56,215 nt of DNA from Lachnospiraceae bacterium. GTDB lineage: Bacteria > Bacillota > Clostridia > Lachnospirales > Lachnospiraceae. Both the position numbers and the translations under genes were made by a program. A model generated the notes under the pieces. It ran no database searches. It was not told the DNA's origin and saw only the letters and a program-made list of their open reading frames with translations. The stretch covers positions 1-56,215 of the forward strand of contig JAFYWD010000085.1 in assembly GCA_017558205.1 (NCBI GenBank). The letters run 5' to 3'. How positions within the stretch are numbered: position 1 is the first letter of the stretch; each line of letters opens with the position of its first letter. This document shows, one piece after another, positions 45,163 through 54,135 of this stretch.

Positions 45163-45447
45163 TCACCCTATACTTCTCAGCAATAGCAATTCTCTGAATG
45201 GGAGAGAGGTTTCTTCTTCTGCAAGAGGATGCGCTCCTGATCCTTGGAATGTACTATATTTCTTCATCTCTTCCAACGCTTCGTTCGGTATTTCCTCCGG
45301 AATCTCTTCCTTCGCTTCTTCCCCTGTCATAAAAAAACGCTCCTCGCCAACTGCTTCTAAAGCCTGTACATCCATCACCGGTGTGGCACTAACCACAAGT
45401 GATACGGCAAGTATTAGTGACAAAACTGATTTACAATTTACTTTCGT
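45163..45447 (-). pseudogene. Broken secreted-protein gene (5' remnant)
   Basis: An open frame that starts with a clear signal peptide, KVNCKSVLSLILAVSLVVSA then TPVMDVQALEA, followed by about 60 acidic residues and an early stop. At the expected start, placed correctly 6-7 nt after GGGGGAAG, the codon is ACG (45447-45445) instead of ATG. The only other upstream start in frame is a GTG at 45501 without a ribosome site. The chain of about 94 residues ends near the tandem repeat with no folded domain. Most likely the N-terminus of a longer secreted protein (perhaps a protease pre-region) left after a deletion. Confidence 0.6.
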
Positions 45448-45583
45448 ATCTTCCCCCTTTCTTTTGTAAATTACTGTATCAAAATTGTAACTTATTTCCA
45501 CATTTAAGATAAGATTTTAAAGCTCTCTCTCCCACATACTTGTATTTCGATGGAATAACAACCCTTTATCGTTCTATATCCTC

Positions 45584-48500
45584 TTACGCCTCCTGCTTTC
45601 TTTTCCTTTCTCTATGAAAAATATCATAAATACAAGGAATCACTATCAGGGTGAGGAGAGTTCCGTAGCTTAAGCCTCCGATGGTTACCAGAGCCATTGG
45701 CCTTGAAAGGTCTGCCCCCATTCCGCCGGCAAAGGCCATGGTCAAAAGACCAAAGATGGTAGTAAGGGCTGTCATAAGCACCGGACGTAATCTCGTTTTT
45801 CCGGCCAGTAGGATTGCTTCTCTTTTTTCCATGCCTTCCTCTCGCAGCTGGTTGGTATAATCCACCATAACAATTCCGTTATTTACTATAATACCGGACA
45901 GCATTACAAAGCCGATTACTGCAATTACGCTTACCTCTGAATTGGTAAGATATAAAGCCAAAAATCCACCTGTAAAGGCCAGAGGAATGGTGAACATGAT
46001 GATAAACGGAGATAGGAAGGATTGGAACTGTGCCACCATAATCAAATACATAAAAGCAATGGCTAACAGAAGCATCAGCATCAGCTGCTCCATGGCATCC
46101 ATAATTGTCTCATTTTCTCCCGTAAACTCCATATAGTAGCCCTGCGGCAGCTGATAATCCTTTAATGCTTCCTCCACCTGTGCTGAAACAATACCTACAT
46201 TATAGCCATCCGCTATCTGGGCAGAAACAGTAATATATCTGCTTTGCTGATCTCTGCTGATAGCACTGAGGCCTTCCTTTTTCGTAAACTCTGCAATCTC
46301 TGATAAGGCAATTCTTTTCTTTTTTCCTTCTTTATCCGTTGTGTCTAAAAGAGTGTTTTTTAAGTCCTCTTCTGTCATACTCTCATCTTTTTCATTGATT
46401 ACAACCACATCATATTCTTTCATTGGTGTAGACAGAATGGTACTTCCGGAGGGGGCTGCCAGCTTCGCATACAGCTGGTTAAAAATCTGAGCCACTGTCA
46501 ATCCATGCTCCATGGCCAGTTTAGTATCTACCAGTACCCTGATTTCACCTGTGGTTTCCTCCCGGCCGTCAGATACCTCTGCTGTACCTTCTATTCCTTC
46601 CACAATCTTAGCAATATCAATAGCTGTTTCCTGCAAAGTATCTAATTCTCTTCCCTTAATCATAATGGAAATTCCACTGCCGCTAAGAGCTCCTAAGTCC
46701 ATGGAGGTTGTCTGTATCTGTACCTCCAAATACTCTCTCTCAGAAAGAATGTCTTCAATTTCTTTTCCCAGCTGTCCGTTTGTCTGCTGCTTGTCCTCTT
46801 TCGTGGTAATATACAGCACTGTGGAATTGGTAACCTCTGAGGTTCCTCCCATTAATGACATGGTTCCTGAATTCAACATGGCTCCGATGTTTTCCACATC
46901 TTCCAGTTCCAGTAATCTGCCTACGATCTCATCTGTTTCTTCTGCCGTTTCTGCTAAGGTATTTTCTTTGGGAAAGTTCAAAGTAACCGTTAGCTGATTA
47001 CTATCCATTTCCGGCATAAAGGCAGTTCCTCTTGACAGAGATAAGACAATACTTGTTGCAAATAATAGAATGGTAACTAAAAGAACCAGTAGCTTTTTAT
47101 TCAGTAGGGTTGCCAGAATTTTTTCGTATACCTCTCCCAGCTTTTCTGAAAAACCGCCGGAGGTTACATCCTTGTTTCCGGTAAGCACTTTAGAAGATAA
47201 AGATGGTACTACGGTAATGGCAATGACCAGACTTGCCAGAAGGGAATATCCAATGGTAAGCCCCATATCCACAAATAGCTGTCTTGTAATTCCTTCCGTA
47301 AAAACAATAGGAAGAAATACACATACAGTAGTTAAGGTAGAAGCAGCAATAGCACCTGCTACTTCCTTGGTTCCCTGGATGGAAGCCTCTTTTCTTGAAA
47401 GTCCTTTACTACGCAAACGATAGATATTTTCAATAACGACTATAGAGTTATCTACCAGCATTCCTATACCAAGAGCCAGACCTGATAGAGAAATTACATT
47501 CAAGGTCACCTTACTGAAATACATACATACAATAGCAGTGACCAAACTGATAGGAATGGAAATCGCTATTACAAGTGTTGGTCTGAAGTCTTTTAAAAAG
47601 AGAATCAGAATAATAATTGCCAGACCAAATCCCATAACAATATTGGAAAAAATAGAGTCCATTACAAGATCAATATAAATTCCCTGATCCATTAAGGTAA
47701 TAATTTTTAAATCAGGATTTTCTTCCATCAGCTGACGGAAGGTATCCTTCAGCTTATCCGATACCTCTCCTGTGGAATATCCGGTCTGCTTTTGCATGGA
47801 AATCATAACACCCGTACTTCCATCTACATTGGTGTATATTTCCTTACTGTTATCTGACAGAAAAACATCAGCCACATCTCCCAGACGAATCATATCCACT
47901 CCCTCCATGGATAAGTTCATAATGGGCATATTCGTCAGGGTTTCCAGAGACTCCGGCTTTTCTCCGATTCTTACCAGATACTCCACACCCTCTTCCGTCA
48001 AATATCCTCCCGGCATCGAAAAATTTTGCGCGGTAAGAAGAGCCTTTACGGTATCTACTGTCAATACCCCTTCCATATCCGCACTTAAAAAGGCCTCTTC
48101 TCTTGCCTCATCTAATTGTACTCTTCCGTCCTCCAGCTGTTGTTTGGCATCCTCCAGCTGTTTACCTGCATCCTTCAGCTGCTCTTTGGCTGAGTCTATC
48201 TGTTCAAATCCGGAATCCAGCTGTTCTTCTGAAGACTCCAGCTGTCCCTCTGCGGCCTGAAGCTGTGCCTCTCCGTAGGTCATTTGTGCCTCTGCACTTC
48301 CAAAGCCTGCAGCTGCCTCCATTTCTCCCTTAGTTAAGGCAGTAAGAGCCTCGTCCAACTTCTCTTCCTGCTCTGTTAACTCAGCCAGACTTTTCTTCAT
48401 TTCTTTCAAGGTACTCTTGGTTATGGTCAGCATCTGAGGATCTGTGGAAACATTTGCCATACTGTCAGAAGATAACTGAACTGAAATTATCTGTAGCAAG

Positions 48501-49633
48501 CTTCCTATCGTTGCGGAAGCTTCCATTTTTAATTCTGTCATTAAAGTCTTTAACAGCTCCTTTACTTCTTGCGGAAGTAAAGATCCCTCTGCCAAAGCTT
48601 CTTCCAAAGTTGTATCATCCGAAACAAGGCCTGCTGCCTTTAATCCGTTTAATGCCTGAAGGGCCTGTTCCAAACCTGCCTTTGCTTCTGCCATTTGCAG
48701 CTGCTGCTCCAGCTGCATAATGTTGGCATTCAGAGTTGCCTTACCGGCCACTAATTCTGTCTTGGCATCAATAACCTTTGTATAATTTTCCGCAATCTGC
48801 TTGGTAGCATGATCCTTTTGCTTATTAAGCTCCTCTTTTCCCTGCTGTAAATCTGATTTTTTGCCTGCCAGCTCCTTTTTACCATCTGCCAGCTCTTGTT
48901 TTGCCTTTTCCAAATCTGCCGTATTCGCTTCTATCTCATTCCAGCCTTCTGCCAGTTCCTTTTCACTTTTTTCCAGCTCCTTTGCTCCCTCTTCCAGCTC
49001 TTCCCTGGCATCCTCCATCTCCTTATCAATAGAGTCAAAAACCTGCTCATTAATTTTAGCAATTTTATCTTCCCTAATAATCACATGGACACTTTCTTCC
49101 AACAAACCACTGGCGGTAGCCGAAGCTACTCCCTCAATACTCTCCAGACGGGGAAGCAGCTGTGTAGAGGTATATTCACTGATTTCACCTACCTCCATTC
49201 CCTCCACACCCACAGCAGCTACCATTACCGGAAGCATATTGGGATTTAATTTCATAATAATGGGATTTCCTACCGTGTCGTCCCAATAAGATTTAATCTG
49301 ATCCAGACTTTCACGAATTTCCAGAGATACCGAGTCCATATTAGCCGACTGGGCAAATTCCAAAATCACCATGGAGTAATTCTCTGCCGAAGTGGAGCTT
49401 ACTCCTTCAATATTACTGATGGTAGCCATGGCAGCCTCCACCGGTTTTGTTATCACCGTTTCCACAGTCTCCGGACTGGCTCCCGGATAGCTTGTCATAA
49501 CGATTACGTAGGGCAGTGTAATATTAGGCAATAAATCTGTAGTCATCTTTGTCAGAGAGACAACTCCTAAAATAATTACCAAAACTACTGCCACAAATAC
49601 TGTATACGGTTTTCTTACACTAAACTCTGCCAT
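45584..49633 (-). CDS. RND-family transporter with large coiled-coil insertion
   Basis: 1349 residues. AcrB-like layout: TM1 at about 11-30, porter domain (PNITLPYVIVMTSYPGASPE), TM block with GMLVDNSIVVIENIYR and FLPIVFTEG near the middle, then the second half ending with IVNNGIVMVDYTNQLREEGM and RLRPVLMTALTT. Between about residues 200 and 545 the first porter domain is interrupted by long heptad repeats (ELEEGAKELEKSEKELAEG; QLDSGFEQIDSAKEQLKDAG). The usual RND length is about 1040, so the insert explains the excess. No membrane-fusion or outer-membrane partner gene is adjacent. Substrate unknown; lipid or drug export are the usual options. Confidence 0.88.
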   Translation of the reverse strand: MAEFSVRKPYTVFVAVVLVIILGVVSLTKMTTDLLPNITLPYVIVMTSYPGASPETVETVITKPVEAAMATISNIEGVSSTSAENYSMVILEFAQSANMDSVSLEIRESLDQIKSYWDDTVGNPIIMKLNPNMLPVMVAAVGVEGMEVGEISEYTSTQLLPRLESIEGVASATASGLLEESVHVIIREDKIAKINEQVFDSIDKEMEDAREELEEGAKELEKSEKELAEGWNEIEANTADLEKAKQELADGKKELAGKKSDLQQGKEELNKQKDHATKQIAENYTKVIDAKTELVAGKATLNANIMQLEQQLQMAEAKAGLEQALQALNGLKAAGLVSDDTTLEEALAEGSLLPQEVKELLKTLMTELKMEASATIGSLLQIISVQLSSDSMANVSTDPQMLTITKSTLKEMKKSLAELTEQEEKLDEALTALTKGEMEAAAGFGSAEAQMTYGEAQLQAAEGQLESSEEQLDSGFEQIDSAKEQLKDAGKQLEDAKQQLEDGRVQLDEAREEAFLSADMEGVLTVDTVKALLTAQNFSMPGGYLTEEGVEYLVRIGEKPESLETLTNMPIMNLSMEGVDMIRLGDVADVFLSDNSKEIYTNVDGSTGVMISMQKQTGYSTGEVSDKLKDTFRQLMEENPDLKIITLMDQGIYIDLVMDSIFSNIVMGFGLAIIILILFLKDFRPTLVIAISIPISLVTAIVCMYFSKVTLNVISLSGLALGIGMLVDNSIVVIENIYRLRSKGLSRKEASIQGTKEVAGAIAASTLTTVCVFLPIVFTEGITRQLFVDMGLTIGYSLLASLVIAITVVPSLSSKVLTGNKDVTSGGFSEKLGEVYEKILATLLNKKLLVLLVTILLFATSIVLSLSRGTAFMPEMDSNQLTVTLNFPKENTLAETAEETDEIVGRLLELEDVENIGAMLNSGTMSLMGGTSEVTNSTVLYITTKEDKQQTNGQLGKEIEDILSEREYLEVQIQTTSMDLGALSGSGISIMIKGRELDTLQETAIDIAKIVEGIEGTAEVSDGREETTGEIRVLVDTKLAMEHGLTVAQIFNQLYAKLAAPSGSTILSTPMKEYDVVVINEKDESMTEEDLKNTLLDTTDKEGKKKRIALSEIAEFTKKEGLSAISRDQQSRYITVSAQIADGYNVGIVSAQVEEALKDYQLPQGYYMEFTGENETIMDAMEQLMLMLLLAIAFMYLIMVAQFQSFLSPFIIMFTIPLAFTGGFLALYLTNSEVSVIAVIGFVMLSGIIVNNGIVMVDYTNQLREEGMEKREAILLAGKTRLRPVLMTALTTIFGLLTMAFAGGMGADLSRPMALVTIGGLSYGTLLTLIVIPCIYDIFHRERKRKQEA

Positions 49634-49691
49634 AACTTCCTCTTTATACTTTCTTATTTCTCAATATGCTCTTTTTATGATATGATGTGTC

Positions 49692-49719
49692 AGAATACTT
49701 CATCACTTTACATTGACAA
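49692..49719 (-). promoter_or_regulatory. Probable promoter of the RND gene
   Basis: On the minus strand TTGTCA (49719-49714), 16-nt spacer, TATTCT (49697-49692). Confidence 0.45.
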
Positions 49720-49741
49720 GTTTTTCCTCTGATACAAGAAA

Positions 49742-49763
49742 GAATACGCGTAAACGCGTATTC
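49742..49763 (-). terminator. Terminator of the cys-sigH cluster
   Basis: GAATACGCG (49742-49750) and CGCGTATTC (49755-49763): perfect 9-bp stem with a 4-nt loop, T-rich on the minus strand afterwards. A small second hairpin (GTCGC/GCGAC near 49778-49790) lies between it and sigH. Confidence 0.75.
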
Positions 49764-49798
49764 CTTACTCCCAAAGTGTCGCAAAGCGACTTTTTCCT

Positions 49799-50443
49799 CT
49801 ATTCTTCTCTTATGATCTTACGAATCTTTGCTCTTAATCTTTGAAGAGCATTGTCTGTGGATTTTTCATCCCTTCCCAAAACCTTTGCAATCTGGGTATA
49901 GGTCATTCCTGTCATATGAAGGTCAAAAACCTCCTTCTCAAAAGCACTCAGCTCTTTTTCTATAGCAGCCTCTATTACCTCCAGTCGCTCCTGTTCCAGG
50001 ACTACTTCCTCCGGATTTTTTTCCTGATCCGTGGGAATACTGTTCATTAGTATACAACTGCTTCTCTCTCCACTTTCATCCTCGCCCGGTTGTCCGTAAA
50101 TAGAAATATAGGTATTGAGAGGCAGATGCTTTTTCCTGTTAGAGGCTTGTACCGCCGTATACATCTGTCTTGAAACACAAAGATCTGCAAAGGTATAAAA
50201 ATTTACATCTCTTCCCATATCATAATCCCTGACAGCCTTGAACATACCCAGCATACCTTCCTGGATGAGATCATCATGATCACCACCAATGAGAAACATG
50301 GAGCCTGCTTTTTTACGAACAAGATTTTTATATTTATCAATAATATGGTCAACCGCAGCTTCTTCTCCGTCCCGGTACCTTAATATCAGCTCTTCATCAG
50401 TTGCTGTAGCATATTTTTCTTTTTGCATTTCGGCTCTCTCCAT
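49799..50443 (-). CDS. sigH: Sporulation sigma factor SigH
   Basis: 214 residues, RNA polymerase sigma-70 family, SigH (Spo0H) group that starts the switch to sporulation. Seen: region 2 with YKNLVRKKAGSMFLIGGDHDDLIQEGMLGMFKAVRDYD, in pieces YKNLVRKKAG and DDLIQEGMLGMFKAVRD, CVSRQMYTAVQASNRKKHLPLN, and region 4 ALSAFEKEVFDLH (written ELSAFEKEVFDLH) plus YTQIAKVLGRDEKSTDNALQR helix-turn-helix. Synteny cysS-mrnC-rlmB-sigH matches Bacillus, but rae1/yacP is missing. A second ATG at 50428 (GGAG 9 nt upstream) may be the true start. Confidence 0.93.
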   Translation of the reverse strand: MERAEMQKEKYATATDEELILRYRDGEEAAVDHIIDKYKNLVRKKAGSMFLIGGDHDDLIQEGMLGMFKAVRDYDMGRDVNFYTFADLCVSRQMYTAVQASNRKKHLPLNTYISIYGQPGEDESGERSSCILMNSIPTDQEKNPEEVVLEQERLEVIEAAIEKELSAFEKEVFDLHMTGMTYTQIAKVLGRDEKSTDNALQRLRAKIRKIIREE

Positions 50444-50479
50444 CCTATGCTTCTCTATTTCTGATTATTCCCTGACTCC

Positions 50480-51220
50480 TTACTGCAATCTCTGTCTTAC
50501 AATTTCATAGGCCAATACACCGGCAGCCACGGAAGCATTCAAAGAATCAATATCTCCCTTCATAGGGATGGATGCCACAAAATCACACTTTTCCTTTACC
50601 AGTCTGCTGACACCTTCTCCCTCATTGCCTATTACAAGACCTATGGCTCCCTTCAAATCCAGCTGATACATAGTTGTACCTCCCATATCGGCACATACAA
50701 ACCATAAACCTTCCTTTTTTAAATCCTCAATAGTTTTTCCGATATTTGTCACCTTGGCCACCGGAGTATAATTTAAGGCACCGGCAGAGGTTCTTGCAAC
50801 CGTAGCTGTTAAACCCACTGCCCTGTTTTTAGGTATAATGACTCCATGTGCTCCTGCCAGATTGGCCGTACGGATAATTGCTCCCAAATTATGAGGATCT
50901 TCAATATTATCTAACAGGAAAATAAAGGGAGCTTCTTCTTTTTCCCTTGCTTTTTTAAGAATATCCTCAACTGTTGCGTATTCATAGGCGGCAATCACTG
51001 CCACAACTCCCTGATGCTTCCCCGTCTGGGACAATTGGTCCAGTCGCTCTTTTGTTACATATTTTATCATGGTGTCATGCTTTTTGGCTTCCCTTTTAAT
51101 CGTCATAATGGGGCCATCCTGACAACCATCCTGAATATAAATCTTATCTACTGTTTTTCCGCTTCGAAATGCTTCTATTACGGCATTTCTTCCTTCAATG
51201 TTTAATTCCTGATATCCCAT
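50480..51220 (-). CDS. rlmB: 23S rRNA (guanosine-2'-O)-methyltransferase RlmB
   Basis: 246 residues. SpoU/TrmH-type methylase that modifies G2251 of 23S rRNA using SAM. N-terminal substrate-binding domain (NIEGRNAVIEAFRSGKTVDKIYI) and C-terminal trefoil knot with LLDNIEDPHNLGAIIRTANLAGAHGVIIP, in pieces NIEDPHNLGAIIRTA and GLVIGNEGEGVSRLV, and SIPMKGDIDSLNASVAAGVLAYE at the end. All three SpoU motifs are present. 13 nt after mrnC and 36 nt before sigH, so one transcript. Confidence 0.95.
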   Translation of the reverse strand: MGYQELNIEGRNAVIEAFRSGKTVDKIYIQDGCQDGPIMTIKREAKKHDTMIKYVTKERLDQLSQTGKHQGVVAVIAAYEYATVEDILKKAREKEEAPFIFLLDNIEDPHNLGAIIRTANLAGAHGVIIPKNRAVGLTATVARTSAGALNYTPVAKVTNIGKTIEDLKKEGLWFVCADMGGTTMYQLDLKGAIGLVIGNEGEGVSRLVKEKCDFVASIPMKGDIDSLNASVAAGVLAYEIVRQRLQ

Positions 51221-51233
51221 ATTTCTCCCACTC

Positions 51234-51674
51234 TTATACTGAAATTTTCAGCTTGGCCAATCCTTCTTTTACCATTAATATCATCCGTTCCTCCTGACCG
51301 GTCAAAAACCAGAATCCAATTAAGGCTTCCAGACCGGTTGCCTTACGATAATCTGCAATAGAAGCATTTTTAGCCGATGTACCTGATTTGGCATTTCTTC
51401 CTCTTTTGTAAACAGCCTGTTCCTCTTCTGAAAGCTCTTCCAGAAGAGTTTCTGCTAAAGCTGCCTGGGCAGAGGCTTTTACAATCTTACTTTTTTTCTG
51501 ATGCAATTGATTAGGTGCCTGATTGGCCCGTTCCACAATTACAGTTCTTATCAGCAAATCAAAAACACAGTCTCCTACAAAAGCCAGTGTCAAAGGAGAA
51601 TAGGTTCTGATATCCTTACTTTCCAGGGAAAACTCTTCCCTGATTTTTTCTAAAAGGCTTAAGCTCTTTTCCAT
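51234..51674 (-). CDS. mrnC: Mini-ribonuclease 3
   Basis: 146 residues, RNase III catalytic domain without the double-stranded RNA-binding domain; matures the ends of 23S rRNA in Firmicutes. Seen: YSPLTLAFVGDCVFDLLIRT (signature with Glu/Asp metal residues, about 25-44), KSKIVKASAQAALAETLLEEL and RGRNAKSGT, ending GLEALIGFWFLTGQ. The start overlaps the end of cysS by 16 nt, so translation is coupled. Confidence 0.95.
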   Translation of the reverse strand: MEKSLSLLEKIREEFSLESKDIRTYSPLTLAFVGDCVFDLLIRTVIVERANQAPNQLHQKKSKIVKASAQAALAETLLEELSEEEQAVYKRGRNAKSGTSAKNASIADYRKATGLEALIGFWFLTGQEERMILMVKEGLAKLKISV

Positions 51675-53068
51675 TTTACACCTTCACGAGTATCCTCCAG
51701 CAGAATGCCCTGTTCTAATAATTGGTTTCTGATTTCATCAGCTCTGGCAAAATTTTTATCCTTTCTCGCCTGCTGTCTTTCCTGAATCAGATTTTCAATC
51801 TCTTCATCTAAAATTTCCTTCTTCTTTTCCAAAATCAAGCCGCAAATATCTGCCATAGTAAACAGCATACTGTATAGAGCTTCTGCAAATGGCTTGGAGC
51901 TTTCCTCACTTACCTGAGTATTAATGAATTTAACCAGCTCAAAGATGGCAGAAATAGCATCTGCCGTATTAAAATCATCCTCCATAGCCAGTTCATATTT
52001 CTTTTTATAATTCTCAGCCTCAGCCAGTAATGATTTTTCATTATCACTCAGCTGTTCTCCTGCTGCCTTACCTGTCAACTCCTTCAGACGTTCAGCCGCA
52101 GTCACAATTCTTTCCAGACCGTTTTTAGCCGCTTCCATTAAATCAGCAGAAAAGTTCAAGGGACTTCTGTAATGTGCTGAAAGCATAAAGAAACGCAGTA
52201 CCTGAAGATCATATTTTTCACTAATGTCTCTGACAGTAAAGAAATTACCGGCAGATTTTGACATTTTCTTGTTATCAATATTCAAAAAAGCATTATGCAT
52301 CCAGTATTTAGCAAAGTTTTTTCCGTTGGCTGCCTCTGACTGGGCAATCTCATTTTCATGATGAGGGAAAACCAGATCTTCTCCTCCTGCATGAATATCA
52401 ATTTCTTCTCCCAAATATCGTTTGCTCATAACACTACACTCAATATGCCAGCCGGGACGTCCGTCACACCAGGGAGAATGCCATGCCGGTTCTCCTGCTT
52501 TTCTAGGCTTCCAAAGAACGAAATCCAAGGGATCTTCCTTTTGTTCCTCTCCTGATACCAGTAAAGAGCGGTTTCCTCCCTGCAGGTCATCCAGATTTTT
52601 ATGAGAAAGCTTTCCATACCCCTGAAAGCTTCTGGTTCTATAATATACCGTTCCATCCTGGGCAGGATAAGCATACTTTTTACGAATCAGAGTAGAAATC
52701 ATATCTACCATTCCTTCAATTTCATTAGTCGCCAAAGGATGAGTAGTGGCAGGCTTAACATTTAAAGCCTCCATATCCTTTTTGCATTCCTCAATATAAC
52801 GATTGGAAATAACAGAGGAATCTACTCCTTCTTCCACTGCTTTTTTAATAATCTTATCATCTACATCCGTAAAATTAGAAACATAATTTACCTCATATCC
52901 CTTGTACTCCATGTATCTTCTTACGGTATCAAATACAATCATGGGACGGGCATTCCCGATATGAATCAGATTATATACGGTAGGACCGCATACATACATT
53001 TTTACCTTTCCTTCTTCCAAGGGAACAAATTCTTCCTTTGTCTTTGTCAGCGTATTGTATATTTTCAT
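51659..53068 (-). CDS. cysS: Cysteinyl-tRNA synthetase
   Basis: 469 residues, class I synthetase that charges tRNA-Cys using ATP. Seen: CGPTVYNLIHIGNARPMIVFD with the HIGN motif and the Zn-ligand Cys (about 28-47), TDVDDKI, SPWCDGRPGWHIECSVMS, DIHAGGEDLVFPHHENEIAQSEA (in pieces), and KMSKSAGNFFTV with the KMSKS loop at about 266. Normal length, C-terminal helical domain. It lies 72 nt after cysE under the Cys T-box and 16 nt overlapping mrnC. Confidence 0.97.
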   Translation of the reverse strand: MKIYNTLTKTKEEFVPLEEGKVKMYVCGPTVYNLIHIGNARPMIVFDTVRRYMEYKGYEVNYVSNFTDVDDKIIKKAVEEGVDSSVISNRYIEECKKDMEALNVKPATTHPLATNEIEGMVDMISTLIRKKYAYPAQDGTVYYRTRSFQGYGKLSHKNLDDLQGGNRSLLVSGEEQKEDPLDFVLWKPRKAGEPAWHSPWCDGRPGWHIECSVMSKRYLGEEIDIHAGGEDLVFPHHENEIAQSEAANGKNFAKYWMHNAFLNIDNKKMSKSAGNFFTVRDISEKYDLQVLRFFMLSAHYRSPLNFSADLMEAAKNGLERIVTAAERLKELTGKAAGEQLSDNEKSLLAEAENYKKKYELAMEDDFNTADAISAIFELVKFINTQVSEESSKPFAEALYSMLFTMADICGLILEKKKEILDEEIENLIQERQQARKDKNFARADEIRNQLLEQGILLEDTREGVKWKRA

Positions 53069-53140
53069 GGTTATCTTGATTTCCTTTCTTTTCCTGCTAT
53101 TTATTGTACCATAACTATTATTTTAATGCCAAACAGGGAT

Positions 53141-53815
53141 TTATGGATGCAGCTCCTTTAATAAACGCTCCACCTGTTCTTCCAGCTCTGTAATCCTGTT
53201 ATTGAGAGACGTATTGGCTTTTCTTAAGTTGCAAAGATCTTCCTGCACGGGATCCGGAAGATTTCCGTGATCCAGGGTTTCCTGGGGTGCACTCTTCTTC
53301 ACTCGTTCCACTACTCTTCCCGGCACACCTACTACGGTAGAATTAGGCGGAACCTCATGCAGGACCACACTTCCTGCTCCAATCTTGGAATTATCACCTA
53401 TCTTAAAGGAGCCTAACACCTTGGCTCCGGCACTGATCATTACATTGTTGCCAATAGTAGGATGTCTTTTCCCCAGTTCTTTTCCGGTCCCTCCCAGGGT
53501 AACTCCCTGATAGAGCGTACAATTATCACCGATAATCGTAGTTTCCCCTATGATTACCCCGTTTCCATGGTCGATAAACAGACCTTTACCGATTTGTGCC
53601 CCGGGATGAATCTCAATCCCTGTTTTTCTTACAGCACGCTGGGAAATCCATCTTGCTAAAAAATATTTTTCATTTAAATATAGCTTATGAGCCAAACGGT
53701 AATGAAGCATTACCTTAAAGCTGGGATATAAAAATACCTCCCAGGGAGAATGGATGGCTGCATCACGCTCCTTGATGATGCGCATTTCATCCTTGATATA
53801 TTGTATGAATGACAT
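53141..53815 (-). CDS. cysE: Serine O-acetyltransferase
   Basis: 224 residues, acetylates serine with acetyl-CoA as the first step of cysteine synthesis. Left-handed beta-helix: TGIEIHPGAQIGKGLFIDHGNGVIIGE (in pieces GIEIHPGAQIG and FIDHGNGVVIGE-like IDHGNGVIIGE), TIIGDNCTLYQGVTLGG, RHPTIGNNVMISAGAKVLG and VPPNSTVVGVPGRVV. The C-terminus has a short coiled coil instead of the usual tail. First gene after the T-box, so induced when charged tRNA-Cys is low. Confidence 0.96.
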   Translation of the reverse strand: MSFIQYIKDEMRIIKERDAAIHSPWEVFLYPSFKVMLHYRLAHKLYLNEKYFLARWISQRAVRKTGIEIHPGAQIGKGLFIDHGNGVIIGETTIIGDNCTLYQGVTLGGTGKELGKRHPTIGNNVMISAGAKVLGSFKIGDNSKIGAGSVVLHEVPPNSTVVGVPGRVVERVKKSAPQETLDHGNLPDPVQEDLCNLRKANTSLNNRITELEEQVERLLKELHP

Positions 53816-53836
53816 CTCCTCACCCCTTATAAATAA

Positions 53837-54058
53837 AAAAACTCCATCTCAAATTAGAGACGAAGTTTATCCGCGGTTCCACTCTAGTAAGGGAATCTCT
53901 TCCCTCCCTCAATCTTCGTAACGTGAAGAATCCGTCTTCAGCTAATTATTCACCGAAGCAGCTCCCGAATGCACTTCAGAAATTTTCCGACCAAGGATGC
54001 TTTCAGCCGCTGACATCCTCTCTCTGTTGCCTTCCCTTCTCCTACTCTTTCGTTCCAA
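53837..54058 (-). ncRNA. T-box leader for cysteine
   Basis: On the minus strand AGAGTGGAACCGCGG (53885-53871) is the conserved T-box, followed by a terminator AAACTTCGTCTC/GAGATGGAGTTT with T-run (about 53868-53837). Stem I, further upstream, has GAAG-TGC-A at about 53977-53970; TGC is the Cys specifier codon. Uncharged tRNA-Cys would prevent termination and turn on cysE, cysS and the genes behind. Confidence 0.93.
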
Positions 54059-54091
54059 GCTTTTTTCACAATAGTTATAAACTAACATATG

Positions 54092-54109
54092 TCATATTCT
54101 AGGATATGA
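54092..54109. promoter_or_regulatory. Near-perfect palindrome over the T-box promoter -10
   Basis: TCATATTCT/AGGATATGA (54092-54109), one mismatch. It covers the -10 TATCCT, so a repressor binding there would block the T-box operon. Candidate CymR-type or other operator (inference). Confidence 0.4.
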
Positions 54110-54129
54110 AATCCTTCCTGCTTTGTCAA
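54101..54129 (-). promoter_or_regulatory. Promoter of the T-box operon
   Basis: On the minus strand TTGACA (54129-54124), 17-nt spacer, TATCCT (54106-54101). Confidence 0.65.
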
Positions 54130-54135
54130 CACTTT

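Noticed and set aside
46512-48260. Several plus-strand frames of more than 110 codons
   Set aside because: They are antisense to the RND gene; Ser/Pro-rich composition arises from its Glu-rich coils.
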